The position numbers were made by a program, and so were the translations under genes. Below, piece after piece: positions 8,688 through 17,642 of a stretch of DNA of 64,000 bases; within the stretch, counting starts at the first letter, position 1, and every line of letters begins with the position of its first letter. The notes below the pieces were generated by a model. That model had not been told where the DNA came from. It worked only from the letters and a program-made list of their open reading frames with translations, and made no database searches. Source of the stretch: Candidatus Didemnitutus sp. (GTDB lineage Bacteria > Verrucomicrobiota > Verrucomicrobiia > Opitutales > Opitutaceae). The DNA lies in NCBI GenBank assembly GCA_023701285.1, contig JAMPXH010000001.1, forward strand, positions 25,516 through 89,515. Direction: 5' to 3'.

Positions 8688-9976
8688 GCCTGTCCGCCAA
8701 GACCGCCGCCGCGTCCCCCTCCGCCCCCGCGCGCCGCGCCTCCCTCGCCGAGCGCGCCGTGCTCTCCTCCTTCGCCGCGATGCCGCGCGGCCGCCTCCTG
8801 CTTGAGCTGCCCGACGGCACCACGCGCCAGTTCGGCGAACCGGACGTCGCGCCGCTGACCGTCGCTCCCGGCGTGAGCAACTGCGCCACGCTGCGCGTGC
8901 GGCGCGAGGCGTTCTTCTCGAAATGTCTCCTCAGCGGCGACATCGGTTTCGCCGAGTCGTTCATCGACGGCGACTGGGAGACACCCGACCTCACGTCCGT
9001 CGTCGGCTGGTTCATCCTCAACCTCGAGCACGCGCCCACGCTTTCCGGCTCGCGTCGCGCGCAGGCCCTCGCGCTGAACCTGCTCCGCGCCGCCAACCGC
9101 CTCGGCCATCTCCTGCGTCCGAACTCCCGCCGCCTCGCGCGCCGCAACATCGCCGAGCACTACGACCTGTCGAACGACTTCTTCTCCCTCTGGCTCGACG
9201 ACACGATGATGTATTCCGCGGCCAAGTGGGAGGCCGCGGGCGCCAGCCTGCGCGACGCGCAAATCGCCAAGAACGACGCGCTCTGCCGCAAGCTGCACCT
9301 CTCCCCCGCGGACCACGTGCTCGAAATCGGCACCGGCTGGGGCGGCTGGAGCCTCCACGCCGCGCGCTATTACGGCTGCCGCGTCACCACGCTCACCATT
9401 TCGCAACAGCAGCACGACCTCGCCGTCCGCCGCATCGCCGCGGCCGGGCTGACCGACCGCGTGACCGTGTTGCTGCAGGATTACCGCGACGTCACCGGCC
9501 AGTTCGACAAGATCGTCTCGATCGAAATGCTCGAAGCCGTCGGCCACGCCTATCAGGCCGACTTCGCCCGGGTCGTGTCGCGCGTGTTGAAGCCCGACGG
9601 CCTGCTCGCGCTCCAGTTCATCACCTGCCCCGACTCGCGCTACGCCGAGTTCCGCCGCGGCGTGGATTTCATCCAGAAGCACATCTTCCCGGGCTCGCTG
9701 CTGCTCTCCGCCAACCGGCTCAACGCCCTGCTCGCACAGGCCGGCGGCTTCGTGCTGCACCAGCACGAGGATATGGGCCGCGACTACGCGCGCACGTTGC
9801 GCGTCTGGCGCGACGCCTTCCAGGGCAAGCTCGATCACGTGCGCCAGCTCGGTTTCGGCGACCGCTTCATCCGCAAGTGGCACTACTACCTCTGCTACTG
9901 CGAGGCGGCCTTCGCGATGCGCAACATCTCCGTCGTGCAAACCGTCCACACGCGTCCGAACAATCTCTCCTTCTGA
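8684..9976 (+). CDS. cyclopropane-fatty-acyl-phospholipid synthase family methyltransferase
   Basis: The 430-residue protein uses S-adenosylmethionine to transfer a methyl or methylene unit to the double bond of a phospholipid acyl chain. The N-terminal lipid-binding region (residues 1-130) is followed by HYDLSNDFFSLWLDDTMMYS, a Cfa hallmark, and by the SAM motif VLEIGTGWGGW, then IVSIEMLEAVG. The ATG at 8684 overlaps the DUF1365 stop. A longer in-frame extension into DUF1365 is not plausible. Gene order FAD oxidase, DUF1365, Cfa is a conserved cluster; in Rhodobacter a related set belongs to a singlet-oxygen response and to modified fatty acids, from memory. Confidence 0.9.
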   Translation: MSLSAKTAAASPSAPARRASLAERAVLSSFAAMPRGRLLLELPDGTTRQFGEPDVAPLTVAPGVSNCATLRVRREAFFSKCLLSGDIGFAESFIDGDWETPDLTSVVGWFILNLEHAPTLSGSRRAQALALNLLRAANRLGHLLRPNSRRLARRNIAEHYDLSNDFFSLWLDDTMMYSAAKWEAAGASLRDAQIAKNDALCRKLHLSPADHVLEIGTGWGGWSLHAARYYGCRVTTLTISQQQHDLAVRRIAAAGLTDRVTVLLQDYRDVTGQFDKIVSIEMLEAVGHAYQADFARVVSRVLKPDGLLALQFITCPDSRYAEFRRGVDFIQKHIFPGSLLLSANRLNALLAQAGGFVLHQHEDMGRDYARTLRVWRDAFQGKLDHVRQLGFGDRFIRKWHYYLCYCEAAFAMRNISVVQTVHTRPNNLSF

Positions 9977-10023
9977 GGCCGATCGACGCATTGCCGCCTC
10001 CTCCCGCCTCCTCCACTCACGCC

Positions 10024-10422
10024 ATGCTCTGGTTCCTCCGCCTCCTCTTCATCGGCATCATCGCCGCCATGCTGGGCGCCACGGTCACCGCGTCGCTGGC
10101 GCAACCGCTCGGCGAATTCGCCCGCGGCCCCGTCATCCGCGACCCGTGGGTCATCGCGACGCTGGCCGATGCCTACTTCGCCTTCCTCACCTTCTACGTG
10201 TGGATGGTCTGGAAGGAGCGTCGCCTCGCCGCCGCTGTCCTGTGGTTCCCGGCGGTGATGCTGCTCGGCAACTTCGCGATGTCCGCCTACATGTTGCGCG
10301 AGCTTTTCGCCGTGCAACCGGGTGAACCGCTCCAGCAGGTCTTCACGCGGCGCAACGAAGGCCGCCTCATCCTGCCCGGCGCGTTGACCACGGTCGCCGT
10401 CGGGGTCTATCTGCTCGCGTGA
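10024..10422 (+). CDS. DUF1475-like small membrane protein
   Basis: The 132-residue protein has four hydrophobic segments. The stretch RDPWVIATLADAYFAFLTFY followed by VWMVWKERRLAAAVLW matches the DUF1475 pattern (PW.VATL.D.Y.......W..YKE....A.LW) known from plant and bacterial proteins of unknown function. It begins at ATG 10024, 47 bases after the cyclopropane synthase, and ends in a 4-base GTGA overlap with the next gene. Presence inside the lipid operon suggests a membrane partner role, which is inference. Confidence 0.65.
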   Translation: MLWFLRLLFIGIIAAMLGATVTASLAQPLGEFARGPVIRDPWVIATLADAYFAFLTFYVWMVWKERRLAAAVLWFPAVMLLGNFAMSAYMLRELFAVQPGEPLQQVFTRRNEGRLILPGALTTVAVGVYLLA

Positions 10423-10913
10423 ACGACACGCCTTCCCCGCGCCCCGGCTTCTGGCAGCGCCGTGTCGTCGGGCCCGTCGTCGCGCAGCTCACGCAAGGGG
10501 TGACGCCCGACCGTCTCGCACTGACGCTCGGCGCCGGCCTCGCGTGCGGGATGTTTCCGTTCCTCGGTTTCACGACGGGATTGTGCTTCGTCGTGGCGGC
10601 CGCGTGGCGGCTGAACCAGCCGCTCATCCACGTGGTCAACCAGCTCCTCTGGCCCGTGCAACTCGCCGGCATCCCGCTCTACGTCGCCTTCGGCCAGCAA
10701 CTCTACGGCGCGCCGCCGCTCCCGGTCGACCCGGCGGAGATCGCCCGTGTGTTTCGCGAGGCCCCGCGGGAATTCTGGACGCGCTTCGGTCTGATGGGGC
10801 TGCATGCGCTGACGGCGTGGCTGCTGACTGTGCCGGTGCTCGTGGGCGCGACTTATTGGGGAACGCGTCCAGTGTTGCGCCGGTTGGCGTCCAAATGGGT
10901 GCGCCGCCCGTAG
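10419..10913 (+). CDS. DUF2062 membrane protein
   Basis: The protein has 164 residues, starting at a GTG that overlaps the previous stop. It contains the DUF2062 core: GVTPDRLALTLGAGLACGMF then PFLGFTT, and a later NQPLIHVVNQLLWPVQ segment, with three membrane-spanning stretches. DUF2062 proteins are often near or fused to glycosyl- or acyltransferases in envelope biogenesis. It is joined in the operon by overlapping start and stop codons, so it is almost certainly co-translated with its neighbours. Confidence 0.8.
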   Translation: MNDTPSPRPGFWQRRVVGPVVAQLTQGVTPDRLALTLGAGLACGMFPFLGFTTGLCFVVAAAWRLNQPLIHVVNQLLWPVQLAGIPLYVAFGQQLYGAPPLPVDPAEIARVFREAPREFWTRFGLMGLHALTAWLLTVPVLVGATYWGTRPVLRRLASKWVRRP

Positions 10914-10921
10914 TCTAGGGC

Positions 10922-11713
10922 GTGTCCGTCCTTTCCCTCGTCCTCGTCGCCCTGGCCGCGCTCTGCGGTCTGTTCGCGCTGCTCTACTTCGTCGCGCGGC
11001 GGTTGGACAACTACGGCATCGTGGATGTCGCGTGGGCCTACGCCTTCGCGCCGACGGCCGCCTTCTACGCTCTCGCCGGCCAAGGCTGGGCGCCGCGGCG
11101 CGCCTTGCTGGCCGCGCTGGCTGCGACGTGGAGCCTGCGCCTCGGCACGCATCTCCTGCGGCGGGTTGCCTCGCATCACCCCGTCGAGGATGGCCGCTAC
11201 GTGCAGTTGCGCCGGGACTGGGCCGGCGTCTTCGCCCCGAAGATGTTTGGCTTCTTTCAACTGCAGGCCGTCTCCGTCGTGCTGCTCGCGCTGCCTTTCG
11301 CGTTGCCCGTGAACGACGCCACGCCGGCCTTTTCCGGCTTCGAACTCGCCGGCGCCGCGCTCTGGCTCGCGGCCCTCGCCGGCGAATCGCTCGCGGATGC
11401 GCAGCTCGCCGCCTTCAAGCGCGATCCGGCCAACCGCGACCGCGTCTGCGCCGTCGGTCTCTGGCGCTACAGCCGGCACCCGAATTATTTCTTCGAGTGG
11501 CTCGTCTGGGTCGCCTTCGCGCTGTGCGCCCTCGCCGCGCCGTGGGGCTGGCTCGGCCTCGTGGCCCCGGCCTCGATTCTTTACCTGCTCCTTCGCGTGA
11601 CCGGTATCCCGCTCAACGAGGAGCAATCGCTCCGCTCCAAGGGCGACGCCTACCGCCGCTATCAACAGACCACGAGCGCCTTCGTGCCGTGGTTTCCCAA
11701 GAATCTGCCATGA
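10922..11713 (+). CDS. DUF1295 (steroid 5-alpha-reductase-like) membrane protein
   Basis: The 263-residue polytopic membrane protein shows the DUF1295 signature: NYGIVDVAWAY near the N-terminus and, in the C-terminal third, GLWRYSRHPNYFFEWLVWVA, which is the conserved nucleotide-binding region shared with steroid 5-alpha reductases and isoprenylcysteine methyltransferases. Proteins of this family reduce or methylate lipid-like substrates. The start is GTG at 10922, 8 bases after the previous stop, and the end overlaps the next ATG (ATGA type at 11710). DUF1295 with Cfa-like enzymes is a recurring association. Confidence 0.85.
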   Translation: MSVLSLVLVALAALCGLFALLYFVARRLDNYGIVDVAWAYAFAPTAAFYALAGQGWAPRRALLAALAATWSLRLGTHLLRRVASHHPVEDGRYVQLRRDWAGVFAPKMFGFFQLQAVSVVLLALPFALPVNDATPAFSGFELAGAALWLAALAGESLADAQLAAFKRDPANRDRVCAVGLWRYSRHPNYFFEWLVWVAFALCALAAPWGWLGLVAPASILYLLLRVTGIPLNEEQSLRSKGDAYRRYQQTTSAFVPWFPKNLP

Positions 11714-12756
11714 TCGACTCCCTCCTTTCCCGCGACCTGCTCCCCGATTGGCTGATCCGCGTCGGCATCCGCCGCCTGCTGCGGCAGCGCCTGCGCGAGA
11801 TCGCCCACCCGTCGCCCTCCGTGCAAGTCATGCGCTTCGCGCAGGAGCTGCGCAACCAGCCGATCGCGATCAACACCGGCGACTCGAAGGAGCAGCACTA
11901 CGAGGTGCCGACCACGTTCTACCAATTTTGCCTCGGGCCGCGCCTGAAATACTCCTCGGGTTACTACGAGCAAGGCACGGAGCCGCTCGCCGCGGCCGAG
12001 GAGCGGATGCTCGCGCTCACGGGCGAGCGCGCCCGGTTGAGCGACGGCCTCGCGATCCTCGAACTCGGCTGCGGCTGGGGCTCGCTGACGCTGTGGATGG
12101 CCGAACGCTACCCGCACGCCCGCATCACCGGCGTCTCGCACTCGCGCACCCAGCGCGCGCACATCCTCGCCGAGGCGGCGCGCCGCGGGCTGGACAACGT
12201 CGAGATCATCACCTGCGACATGAACGACTTCGACATCGACGCCGGTCGCTTCGACCGCGTCGTGTCGGTGGAGATGTTCGAGCACATGAAGAACTGGCCG
12301 CGCCTGATGGCGAACATCGCGCGCTGGCTGAAGCCCGGCGGGCTGTTCTTCGCCCACGTCTTCGTCCACGCACGTTTCGCCTACCACTTCGTGGCCCGCG
12401 ATGAGACGGATTGGATGAGCCGCTATTTCTTCACCGGCGGCATGATGCCGGCGCACGACCTGTTCCCGCAGTTCCAGGAGGACCTTTCCCTCGTCGAAGC
12501 GTGGAAGGTGAACGGCCGCCACTACGCCCAGACTGCCGAGCACTGGCTGCAAAACATGGATGCGCACCGCGCGGAGATCCTGCCGCTGTTCGCGCAGACC
12601 TACGGCGCCGACCAAGCCCTGAAATGGTGGTGCTACTGGCGCGTCTTCTACCTCGCCTGCGCCGAGCTGTGGAAATTCCGCGGCGGCGAGGAGTGGCACG
12701 TCAGCCACTACCTGTTCCGCAAACCGGCCTTCCGCTCGCCGGACGCGCTGCCCTGA
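11710..12756 (+). CDS. second Cfa-like SAM-dependent methyltransferase
   Basis: The 348-residue protein is related to cyclopropane synthases but is shorter and closer to the plant coclaurine N-methyltransferase-like branch. Visible motifs are HYEVPTTFYQFCLGPRLKYS (substrate pocket start), ILELGCGWGSLTLWMAERYP (SAM motif I) and VVSVEMFEHMKNW. The C-terminal GEEWHVSHYLF fits this branch. It overlaps the DUF1295 gene by four bases and closes the operon. Two different Cfa-family enzymes in one operon suggest two successive alkyl-chain methylations or two substrates. Confidence 0.85.
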   Translation: MIDSLLSRDLLPDWLIRVGIRRLLRQRLREIAHPSPSVQVMRFAQELRNQPIAINTGDSKEQHYEVPTTFYQFCLGPRLKYSSGYYEQGTEPLAAAEERMLALTGERARLSDGLAILELGCGWGSLTLWMAERYPHARITGVSHSRTQRAHILAEAARRGLDNVEIITCDMNDFDIDAGRFDRVVSVEMFEHMKNWPRLMANIARWLKPGGLFFAHVFVHARFAYHFVARDETDWMSRYFFTGGMMPAHDLFPQFQEDLSLVEAWKVNGRHYAQTAEHWLQNMDAHRAEILPLFAQTYGADQALKWWCYWRVFYLACAELWKFRGGEEWHVSHYLFRKPAFRSPDALP

Positions 12757-12789
12757 GCCTGCGTCCGGCGCGGCGCCGGAATCGGCCGC

Positions 12790-13218
12790 TCAATAGTTCG
12801 GCCACAGCCCCGGCGTCACCAACTCAAGCGCGTTGCCCTCGGAATCGCGGAAATAGACGCTGCGCGAGCCGCGTTCCCATATGACTTCGCTCTCGATCGC
12901 CACGCCGGCCGCGCGCAGGCGCTCCACCCACGGGCCGTAGGCGTCGTGCGTGATCGCGAGGCCGAGGTGATGCGGCCCCCGGCCGTCGTGCGCCGGAATC
13001 ACTCCGCCGCCGGGGAGCGCAAGCGGCTCCAGCGTGGCGCCGCGCTGGAAGATCAGCAGCGCCTGCCGGCCGCCGGCGTTGAAGGCCTGGAAGCGCCGGC
13101 CGTCGCCGCCCATCGGCCGCAACCCCAGCACCTCGCGGTAGAACGCGACTGCCCGCGGCAGGTCGTCCGCGTAGAGGATGGTTTCGACGATGCCTTCGAT
13201 CACGGGGCCGGTGGACAT
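12790..13218 (-). CDS. VOC family (glyoxalase/bleomycin resistance-like) protein
   Basis: The 142-residue protein has two beta-alpha-beta-beta-beta repeats of the vicinal oxygen chelate fold: ETILYADDLPRAVAFYREVL at the start and HHLGLAITHDAYGPWVERLR in the middle. Candidate metal ligands are the His of HHLGL and the Glu of NALELVTP. The substrate is unknown; members include dioxygenases and antibiotic-binding proteins. The ATG at 13218 was chosen because the conserved fold begins a few residues later; an upstream extension is Pro/Gly/Arg-rich and looks non-coding. The gene converges with the Cfa operon. Confidence 0.8.
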   Translation of the reverse strand: MSTGPVIEGIVETILYADDLPRAVAFYREVLGLRPMGGDGRRFQAFNAGGRQALLIFQRGATLEPLALPGGGVIPAHDGRGPHHLGLAITHDAYGPWVERLRAAGVAIESEVIWERGSRSVYFRDSEGNALELVTPGLWPNY

Positions 13219-13295
13219 GCCCGCAGGTTCGCCCCGCCCCTGCACAATCGCAAGCCGACCCGCACCCGGCGACCGTCCCCGCACGTAACACCGGC

Positions 13296-14042
13296 ATGAA
13301 CCGTTTGCTCGCCGTTGTGCTTTTCCTCACCGCGACGATCCTCCACGCGGAGGACGGGCGGCTGGCACAGGCGCTGGACGCGGAGGCGAGGCTCGATTCG
13401 GCTCAAGCCCTGCGCCTTTTCCTCCAGCTGCACGCGGCGCGTCCGGACGACCCGTTCCTCCTGCAAAAGATCGCGCGGCAATACTCCGATCTTGTGGTGG
13501 ACCAGTCCGATGCCGCGGAAAAGCAGCGCCATGCCCGCCTCGCCCTCGACTATGCCGAACGCGCCGCCGCGCTCCGGCCCGACGACCCGGTGAACCTCCT
13601 CTCGGTGGCGATCAGCCGCGGCAAGCTCGCGCTCTACAGCGACACCCGCACGAAGGTGCAATACTCCCGCGACGTGAAGGACTACGCCGAACGCGCCCTC
13701 GCCCTCGCGCCCGATTACGCTTGGGCGCACCACGTCCTCGGGCGCTGGCACCACGAGGTCGCGGCGCTCGGGATGACCGCGCGCCTGGTCGTGCGGGTGT
13801 TCTACGGCGGCCTGCCGCCAGCCTCGAACGAGGCCGCGGTCTCGCATCTCGAACGCGCCGTCGCGCTCGAGCCGGACGAACTCGCGCATCACATCGAGCT
13901 CGGTTTCGCGCTCGCCGCCACCGGCCGCACCGCCGAGGCCCGCGCCGCCTGGGAACGCGGCCTCGCGCTGCCTTCGCGCGCGAAGCACGACGAGTCCGCC
14001 AAGCACCGGGCCCGCGTGGCGCTGCGAGACACCGCGCCTTGA
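13296..14042 (+). CDS. exported TPR-like repeat protein
   Basis: The 248-residue protein has a cleavable signal peptide (MNRLLAVVLFLTATILHA) and then helical repeats of the TPR type, for example HARLALDYAERAAALRPDDP and DYAERALALAPDYAWAHHVL, with a last repeat LGFALAATGRTAEARAAWER. It resembles regulator-of-microtubule-dynamics-like bacterial proteins, which are scaffolds without a known enzymatic role. It is divergent from the VOC gene with a 77-base gap and faces the EamA transporter. Confidence 0.75.
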   Translation: MNRLLAVVLFLTATILHAEDGRLAQALDAEARLDSAQALRLFLQLHAARPDDPFLLQKIARQYSDLVVDQSDAAEKQRHARLALDYAERAAALRPDDPVNLLSVAISRGKLALYSDTRTKVQYSRDVKDYAERALALAPDYAWAHHVLGRWHHEVAALGMTARLVVRVFYGGLPPASNEAAVSHLERAVALEPDELAHHIELGFALAATGRTAEARAAWERGLALPSRAKHDESAKHRARVALRDTAP

Positions 14043-14070
14043 TCCACACCGCGCGGCGGCACCGCAGCGC

Positions 14071-14958
14071 TCACACCAGCACGAGCGCGATGGCCGCGAC
14101 CATCAGCGCCGCCCCGGAGAAACGATAACGGAGCACCCGCGGCGCGAGGTGTTGCTCCGTGTTGGCGAACCAGTGTCCGATCGCCCACACGAGCACGACG
14201 CTGAGCAAGCCGCGCACGCTGTAGACGATGTTCACCGCCGTCGCGTCGCCCCAGATGCCGAGCGTGAGCACGATCCCGGCGTTGTTCACCGCCATCAAAA
14301 GCGCCCCGGCGCCGATCCAGCGCCAAGCCGGCGCCGGCAACGCGCGCAACGGCGCGCTGAACAGCGGCACGAAGGCGAAGGAGTAAAGCCCCACCAGCAG
14401 GAACATCGGCGGGAAGTAGCTGCCCGTGCCCCACGTCGGCACCCATTTTTGCAGCAACACATCGCCCAACCCGTAGGACGCCGCGCTCGCTGTCGCCAGC
14501 AGCACGGTCCGGCCCACGTGGCCCCGCACGCCGGGCCGCTCGCCCGCGTGCAGCAACGCCACCGCCGCCGCGCTCAGGCCCGCCCCGATCCACCATTGCA
14601 ACGGCACATCGCCCACGCGCAGCAACGCGCTGAACAGCGCCACCAGCACGACCTTCGTGCCCATCACCGGTGTGGTCACCGAGATGTCCCCACGGCTGAT
14701 CGCGAGGAAGATGAACACCTGCCCGCCGAGGAACAGCAGCGCCGTCACCGCCGGCTGCCAGTAATCCGCCAGCGGACGCAGCTCACCGCCGTGCGTGAAC
14801 CACCACGGCACGAACACGAGGAACATCATCCAGTTCGCGACGAAACTCGTGCGCCACACCCCGACCCCGTAAACGCCCGCCCGCTTCACCGTCAGCGCGC
14901 CGACGACATAGAAAAACGCACACGCAACCGGGATGAGCAGATGGAGCGGGAAGGACAC
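14071..14958 (-). CDS. EamA/DMT-family transporter
   Basis: The 295-residue protein has about ten hydrophobic segments in two related halves, as in drug/metabolite transporters of the EamA type. Features include an N-terminal LLIPVACAFFYVVGALTVKR, a loop DISVTTPVMGTKVVLVALF typical of the end of the first repeat, and YSVRGLLSVVLVW at the second. It probably exports or imports a small metabolite at the inner membrane; the substrate cannot be predicted. The gene ends 28 bases from the stop of the TPR gene, facing it. Confidence 0.85.
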   Translation of the reverse strand: MSFPLHLLIPVACAFFYVVGALTVKRAGVYGVGVWRTSFVANWMMFLVFVPWWFTHGGELRPLADYWQPAVTALLFLGGQVFIFLAISRGDISVTTPVMGTKVVLVALFSALLRVGDVPLQWWIGAGLSAAAVALLHAGERPGVRGHVGRTVLLATASAASYGLGDVLLQKWVPTWGTGSYFPPMFLLVGLYSFAFVPLFSAPLRALPAPAWRWIGAGALLMAVNNAGIVLTLGIWGDATAVNIVYSVRGLLSVVLVWAIGHWFANTEQHLAPRVLRYRFSGAALMVAAIALVLV

Positions 14959-15198
14959 GCGCCCTCAGCAAGCCGGACCGCCGGGGCCGGCTTCAAACCC
15001 AAAGTGACCGGCAGGCTCACGCCTCGCCGTTGCCGCCGCCGCGCAGGCCGGCTCGGCGCATCCGCCCCGCTCAGCCGGAATCATGCAGGAGGTGGGCGCG
15101 GTGTCCCTACCGACGCCTGTCGCCGCTGGGACCGCGGCGACCACCCAATGGTCAGGAGCTCATCAGTCGGGAATCGCGTCCAACTGCATGGGTCCGGC

Positions 15199-15741
15199 TC
15201 AGAGCAAGGGCTTCACCAACGCCTCGTAGGCCGCGTGGTCCATGCCGCCGACCTTGCGGTGCCGCACCTTGCCCTCGCGATCGATGAGGAAGGTCGTGGG
15301 GATCGCCTCGATGCCGCCAAAGGCTTCCACGAGCGCCTCGTCGCCCATCGCGAGCGCGTAATTGATGCCGCGCTTCGCCGCGAATTCCTTCACGTGCTCC
15401 GCCCCTTTGCGGTCGAGCGACACGCCCACGATCACGAGTCCCTGCGGGCCGTATTGCTTCTGCATCTCGATGTAGCCCGGGATCTCCGCGATGCACGGGC
15501 CGCACCACGTCGCCCAGAAATCGACGACCACAACCTTGCCCTTGAGCGCCGCGGCGGAAACCTCGGCGCCGTCGAGCGTGGTGAGCCGGAAATCGGGCAC
15601 CGGTCCGAGCGTCGGGAGCGTGGAGGGCGCCGCGGCGACGGACGCGGCCGTGGGCGCGCCGGCATCGGCGGAAGGCTTGCCGCAACCAGCCAGCAACAGG
15701 ACCGAAGCGGAGAGGACGAGTGAAACGAGGCGGGAGCGCAT
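15199..15741 (-). CDS. TlpA-type thioredoxin-like lipoprotein
   Basis: The 180-residue protein starts with a lipoprotein signal (lipobox LLAGC, Cys about residue 20), so it should be anchored to a membrane outside the cytoplasm. The thioredoxin fold contains VDFWATWCGPCIAEIP with the redox-active CGPC, and a cis-Pro region IPTTFLIDREGKV. TlpA/ResA proteins reduce disulfides, for instance during cytochrome c maturation. No cytochrome genes are adjacent, so the partner is unknown. The ATG at 15741 starts the signal peptide exactly. Confidence 0.88.
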   Translation of the reverse strand: MRSRLVSLVLSASVLLLAGCGKPSADAGAPTAASVAAAPSTLPTLGPVPDFRLTTLDGAEVSAAALKGKVVVVDFWATWCGPCIAEIPGYIEMQKQYGPQGLVIVGVSLDRKGAEHVKEFAAKRGINYALAMGDEALVEAFGGIEAIPTTFLIDREGKVRHRKVGGMDHAAYEALVKPLL

Positions 15742-15875
15742 GCGGACTAGAGGAGCCAGAACGCCGACTTGTTCCAGAGAATTTCCGGCGCGCCCGGATC
15801 TTCCGCGCGCGGAAGAAGCAATCGGCCCCGCGCGCCGGACGCGCCACGTCGCCTCGGCTCCGGCGCGGGCGCGGA

Positions 15876-15907
15876 AACGAAAAAGCGCGCCGGCCAGCGA
15901 CGCGCTC
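15876..15907 (-). terminator. terminator of the LysR regulator gene
   Basis: On the minus strand AGCGCG pairs with CGCGCT around an 11-base loop and is followed by TTTT. It is 40 bases beyond the LysR stop codon. The stem is short, so it is moderately supported. Confidence 0.5.
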
Positions 15908-15947
15908 GGGTGTTGCGGCGTGGGCGACGCCGCGTGACTGCCGGGGG

Positions 15948-16865
15948 TCAGCCCTGCGGGCCAGTGCCACCGGCGGTGGTCATCGCGCCTTCCTGGTTCA
16001 GCGTCTCGATGAACTTCTTCATCGCGGGCGTGAGCACGCGGCCCTTGCGATGCAGGATCGCGAGCGGGCGGGTGAACTCCTTGCCCTTGAACGGCACGGC
16101 GGCGAGCGTGCCCTGCTTCACTTCCTGCACGACGGTGGCGTGCGGGACGATGGCGATGCCGTGGTCGATCTCGACCGCGCGCTTCACCGTCTCGATGTTG
16201 TCGAACTCCATCACCGGTGTGATCTCGAGCCGGTTGTCGCGGAAAATCTGGTCGACGGCCTTGCGCGTCGGGATGTCGGGATCGAAGCCGATGAACTTGT
16301 GGCCCGAGAGCGTCTTCAGGTCGACGTCGGTCGACTTGGCCAGCGGGTGGTTCGGGTGCGTGATGAGCACGAGCCGGTCGTTGCGGAAGGGGATGGTCTC
16401 GATCTGGCGCAGCTTCTGCGGGAAGGCGACGAGGCCGAAGTCGACGGAGTTGTGCAGGATGTCCTCGTAGACGAGGTTCGAGCGGCGGTATTCGATGCGG
16501 ACGTTGACCGAGGGGTAGTCGTGCAGGAATTTCTTGATGTAGGGCGGCAGCTCGTGGAGGCCGATCGAGTAGATGGTCGAGATGCGGATGGTGCCGCTGA
16601 TGACCTTCTTCATCTCCTGCAGCTCGCTCAGGAGCTTCTCGTAAACATGCAGGATCTCCTTCGCCGCGTCATAGATGCGCTGACCCTCGCGCGTCAGGTT
16701 GAACTGCTTCTGCGATCGGTCGATCATGAGCGTCTTGAAATTACGCTCCATCGATCGCGCCTGCTGGCTGACCGCGGACTGGGTGATGCCGTTCAGCTTC
16801 GCGGCTTTGGAAAAGCTCTTCGTTTCAACGAGGTCGGCGAAGATCTTGAAGTTTTCGATTTGCAT
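15948..16865 (-). CDS. LysR-family transcriptional regulator
   Basis: The 305-residue protein has the N-terminal winged helix-turn-helix of LysR regulators (MQIENFKIFADLVETKSFSK, then LNGITQSAVSQQARSMERNF) and a C-terminal periplasmic-binding-like effector domain from about residue 90. The ATG at 16865 fits the family start and has GAAAGAG 7-8 bases upstream; six further upstream residues are possible. It is transcribed away from yggS across a 69-base AT-richer gap, the classic LysR divergent arrangement, so it may regulate yggS or itself. The inducer cannot be told. Confidence 0.88.
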   Translation of the reverse strand: MQIENFKIFADLVETKSFSKAAKLNGITQSAVSQQARSMERNFKTLMIDRSQKQFNLTREGQRIYDAAKEILHVYEKLLSELQEMKKVISGTIRISTIYSIGLHELPPYIKKFLHDYPSVNVRIEYRRSNLVYEDILHNSVDFGLVAFPQKLRQIETIPFRNDRLVLITHPNHPLAKSTDVDLKTLSGHKFIGFDPDIPTRKAVDQIFRDNRLEITPVMEFDNIETVKRAVEIDHGIAIVPHATVVQEVKQGTLAAVPFKGKEFTRPLAILHRKGRVLTPAMKKFIETLNQEGAMTTAGGTGPQG

Positions 16866-16934
16866 AGCGGCTCTTTCGCACAACGCCTATAACAACCCCT
16901 AATCCGCAATCCAACCTAAAAGGGGCTCTCATAA

Positions 16935-17642
16935 ATGTTTATCGATTTCGAGACCTTCCGGACCCGCGCCGATAAGCTGCGGGCGCTGATGGACGAGGCG
17001 TGTGTCGCCGTGGGGCGGCACCCGACGGAAGTGCAGCTAATGCCCGTCACCAAGAACCATCCGGTCGCCGCCGCCGATTACGTCGTGCGTTACGGCCTGC
17101 CGGTCGTCGGCGAGAACCGCGTGCAGGAAGCCGTGGAGAAGCGCGCCGCGAGCACCGGCCCGTTGCGCTGGGAACTCATCGGGCACCTCCAATCCAACAA
17201 GGCCCGGCTCGCCGTCCAACACTTCGACCGCGTGCAAAGCGTCGACAGCGAGAAGCTGCTCAACCACCTCGACCGCGCCGCCGGCGAACTCGGCCGGACG
17301 CTGCCCATCCTGCTGCAGATCAATGCCGGCAACGACCCCGCCAAGTTCGGCGCCGAGCCCGCCGACGCCCCGCGCCTCCTCGACGCCGCGCTGGCGAAAC
17401 CCCATCTCCGCGTCGACGGCTTGATGACCATCGCACCGCTCGGCGCCACGCCCGCCGAGACCGCCGGGCACGCCCGCCGCACCTTCGCCAACCTCCGCCA
17501 CATCCGCGACGATCTCGCCGCCCGCACCGGCGCGCCGCTGCGCGAACTCTCGATGGGCATGACCGGCGACTTCGCCCTCGCCATCCAAGCCGGCAGCACC
17601 CTCGTGCGCGTCGGCACCGCGCTGTTCGGCCCGCGCACCTGA
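16935..17642 (+). CDS. yggS: YggS family pyridoxal phosphate homeostasis protein
   Basis: The 235-residue TIM-barrel protein binds pyridoxal 5'-phosphate and buffers free PLP, affecting amino-acid and keto-acid pools. The PLP lysine lies in LMPVTKNHP, followed by GENRVQEAVEK, WELIGHLQSNKAR and MSMGMTGDFALAI-like SMGMTGDF, all standard YggS/PROSC blocks. The length is typical. It starts at ATG 16935 with AAGGGG 11 bases upstream and is divergent from the LysR gene. Confidence 0.92.
   Translation: MFIDFETFRTRADKLRALMDEACVAVGRHPTEVQLMPVTKNHPVAAADYVVRYGLPVVGENRVQEAVEKRAASTGPLRWELIGHLQSNKARLAVQHFDRVQSVDSEKLLNHLDRAAGELGRTLPILLQINAGNDPAKFGAEPADAPRLLDAALAKPHLRVDGLMTIAPLGATPAETAGHARRTFANLRHIRDDLAARTGAPLRELSMGMTGDFALAIQAGSTLVRVGTALFGPRT

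Noticed and set aside
12800-13300. Possible antibiotic-resistance gene (bleomycin resistance-like fold)
   Set aside because: Only the general VOC fold is visible; nothing specific for drug binding, and the fold has many functions.
14959-15198. Possible riboswitch in the 240-base gap before the TlpA-type gene's 3' side
   Set aside because: No conserved box of the cobalamin, SAM or TPP classes could be found, and the gap is downstream of both flanking minus-strand genes or between their ends and starts without a clear leader.
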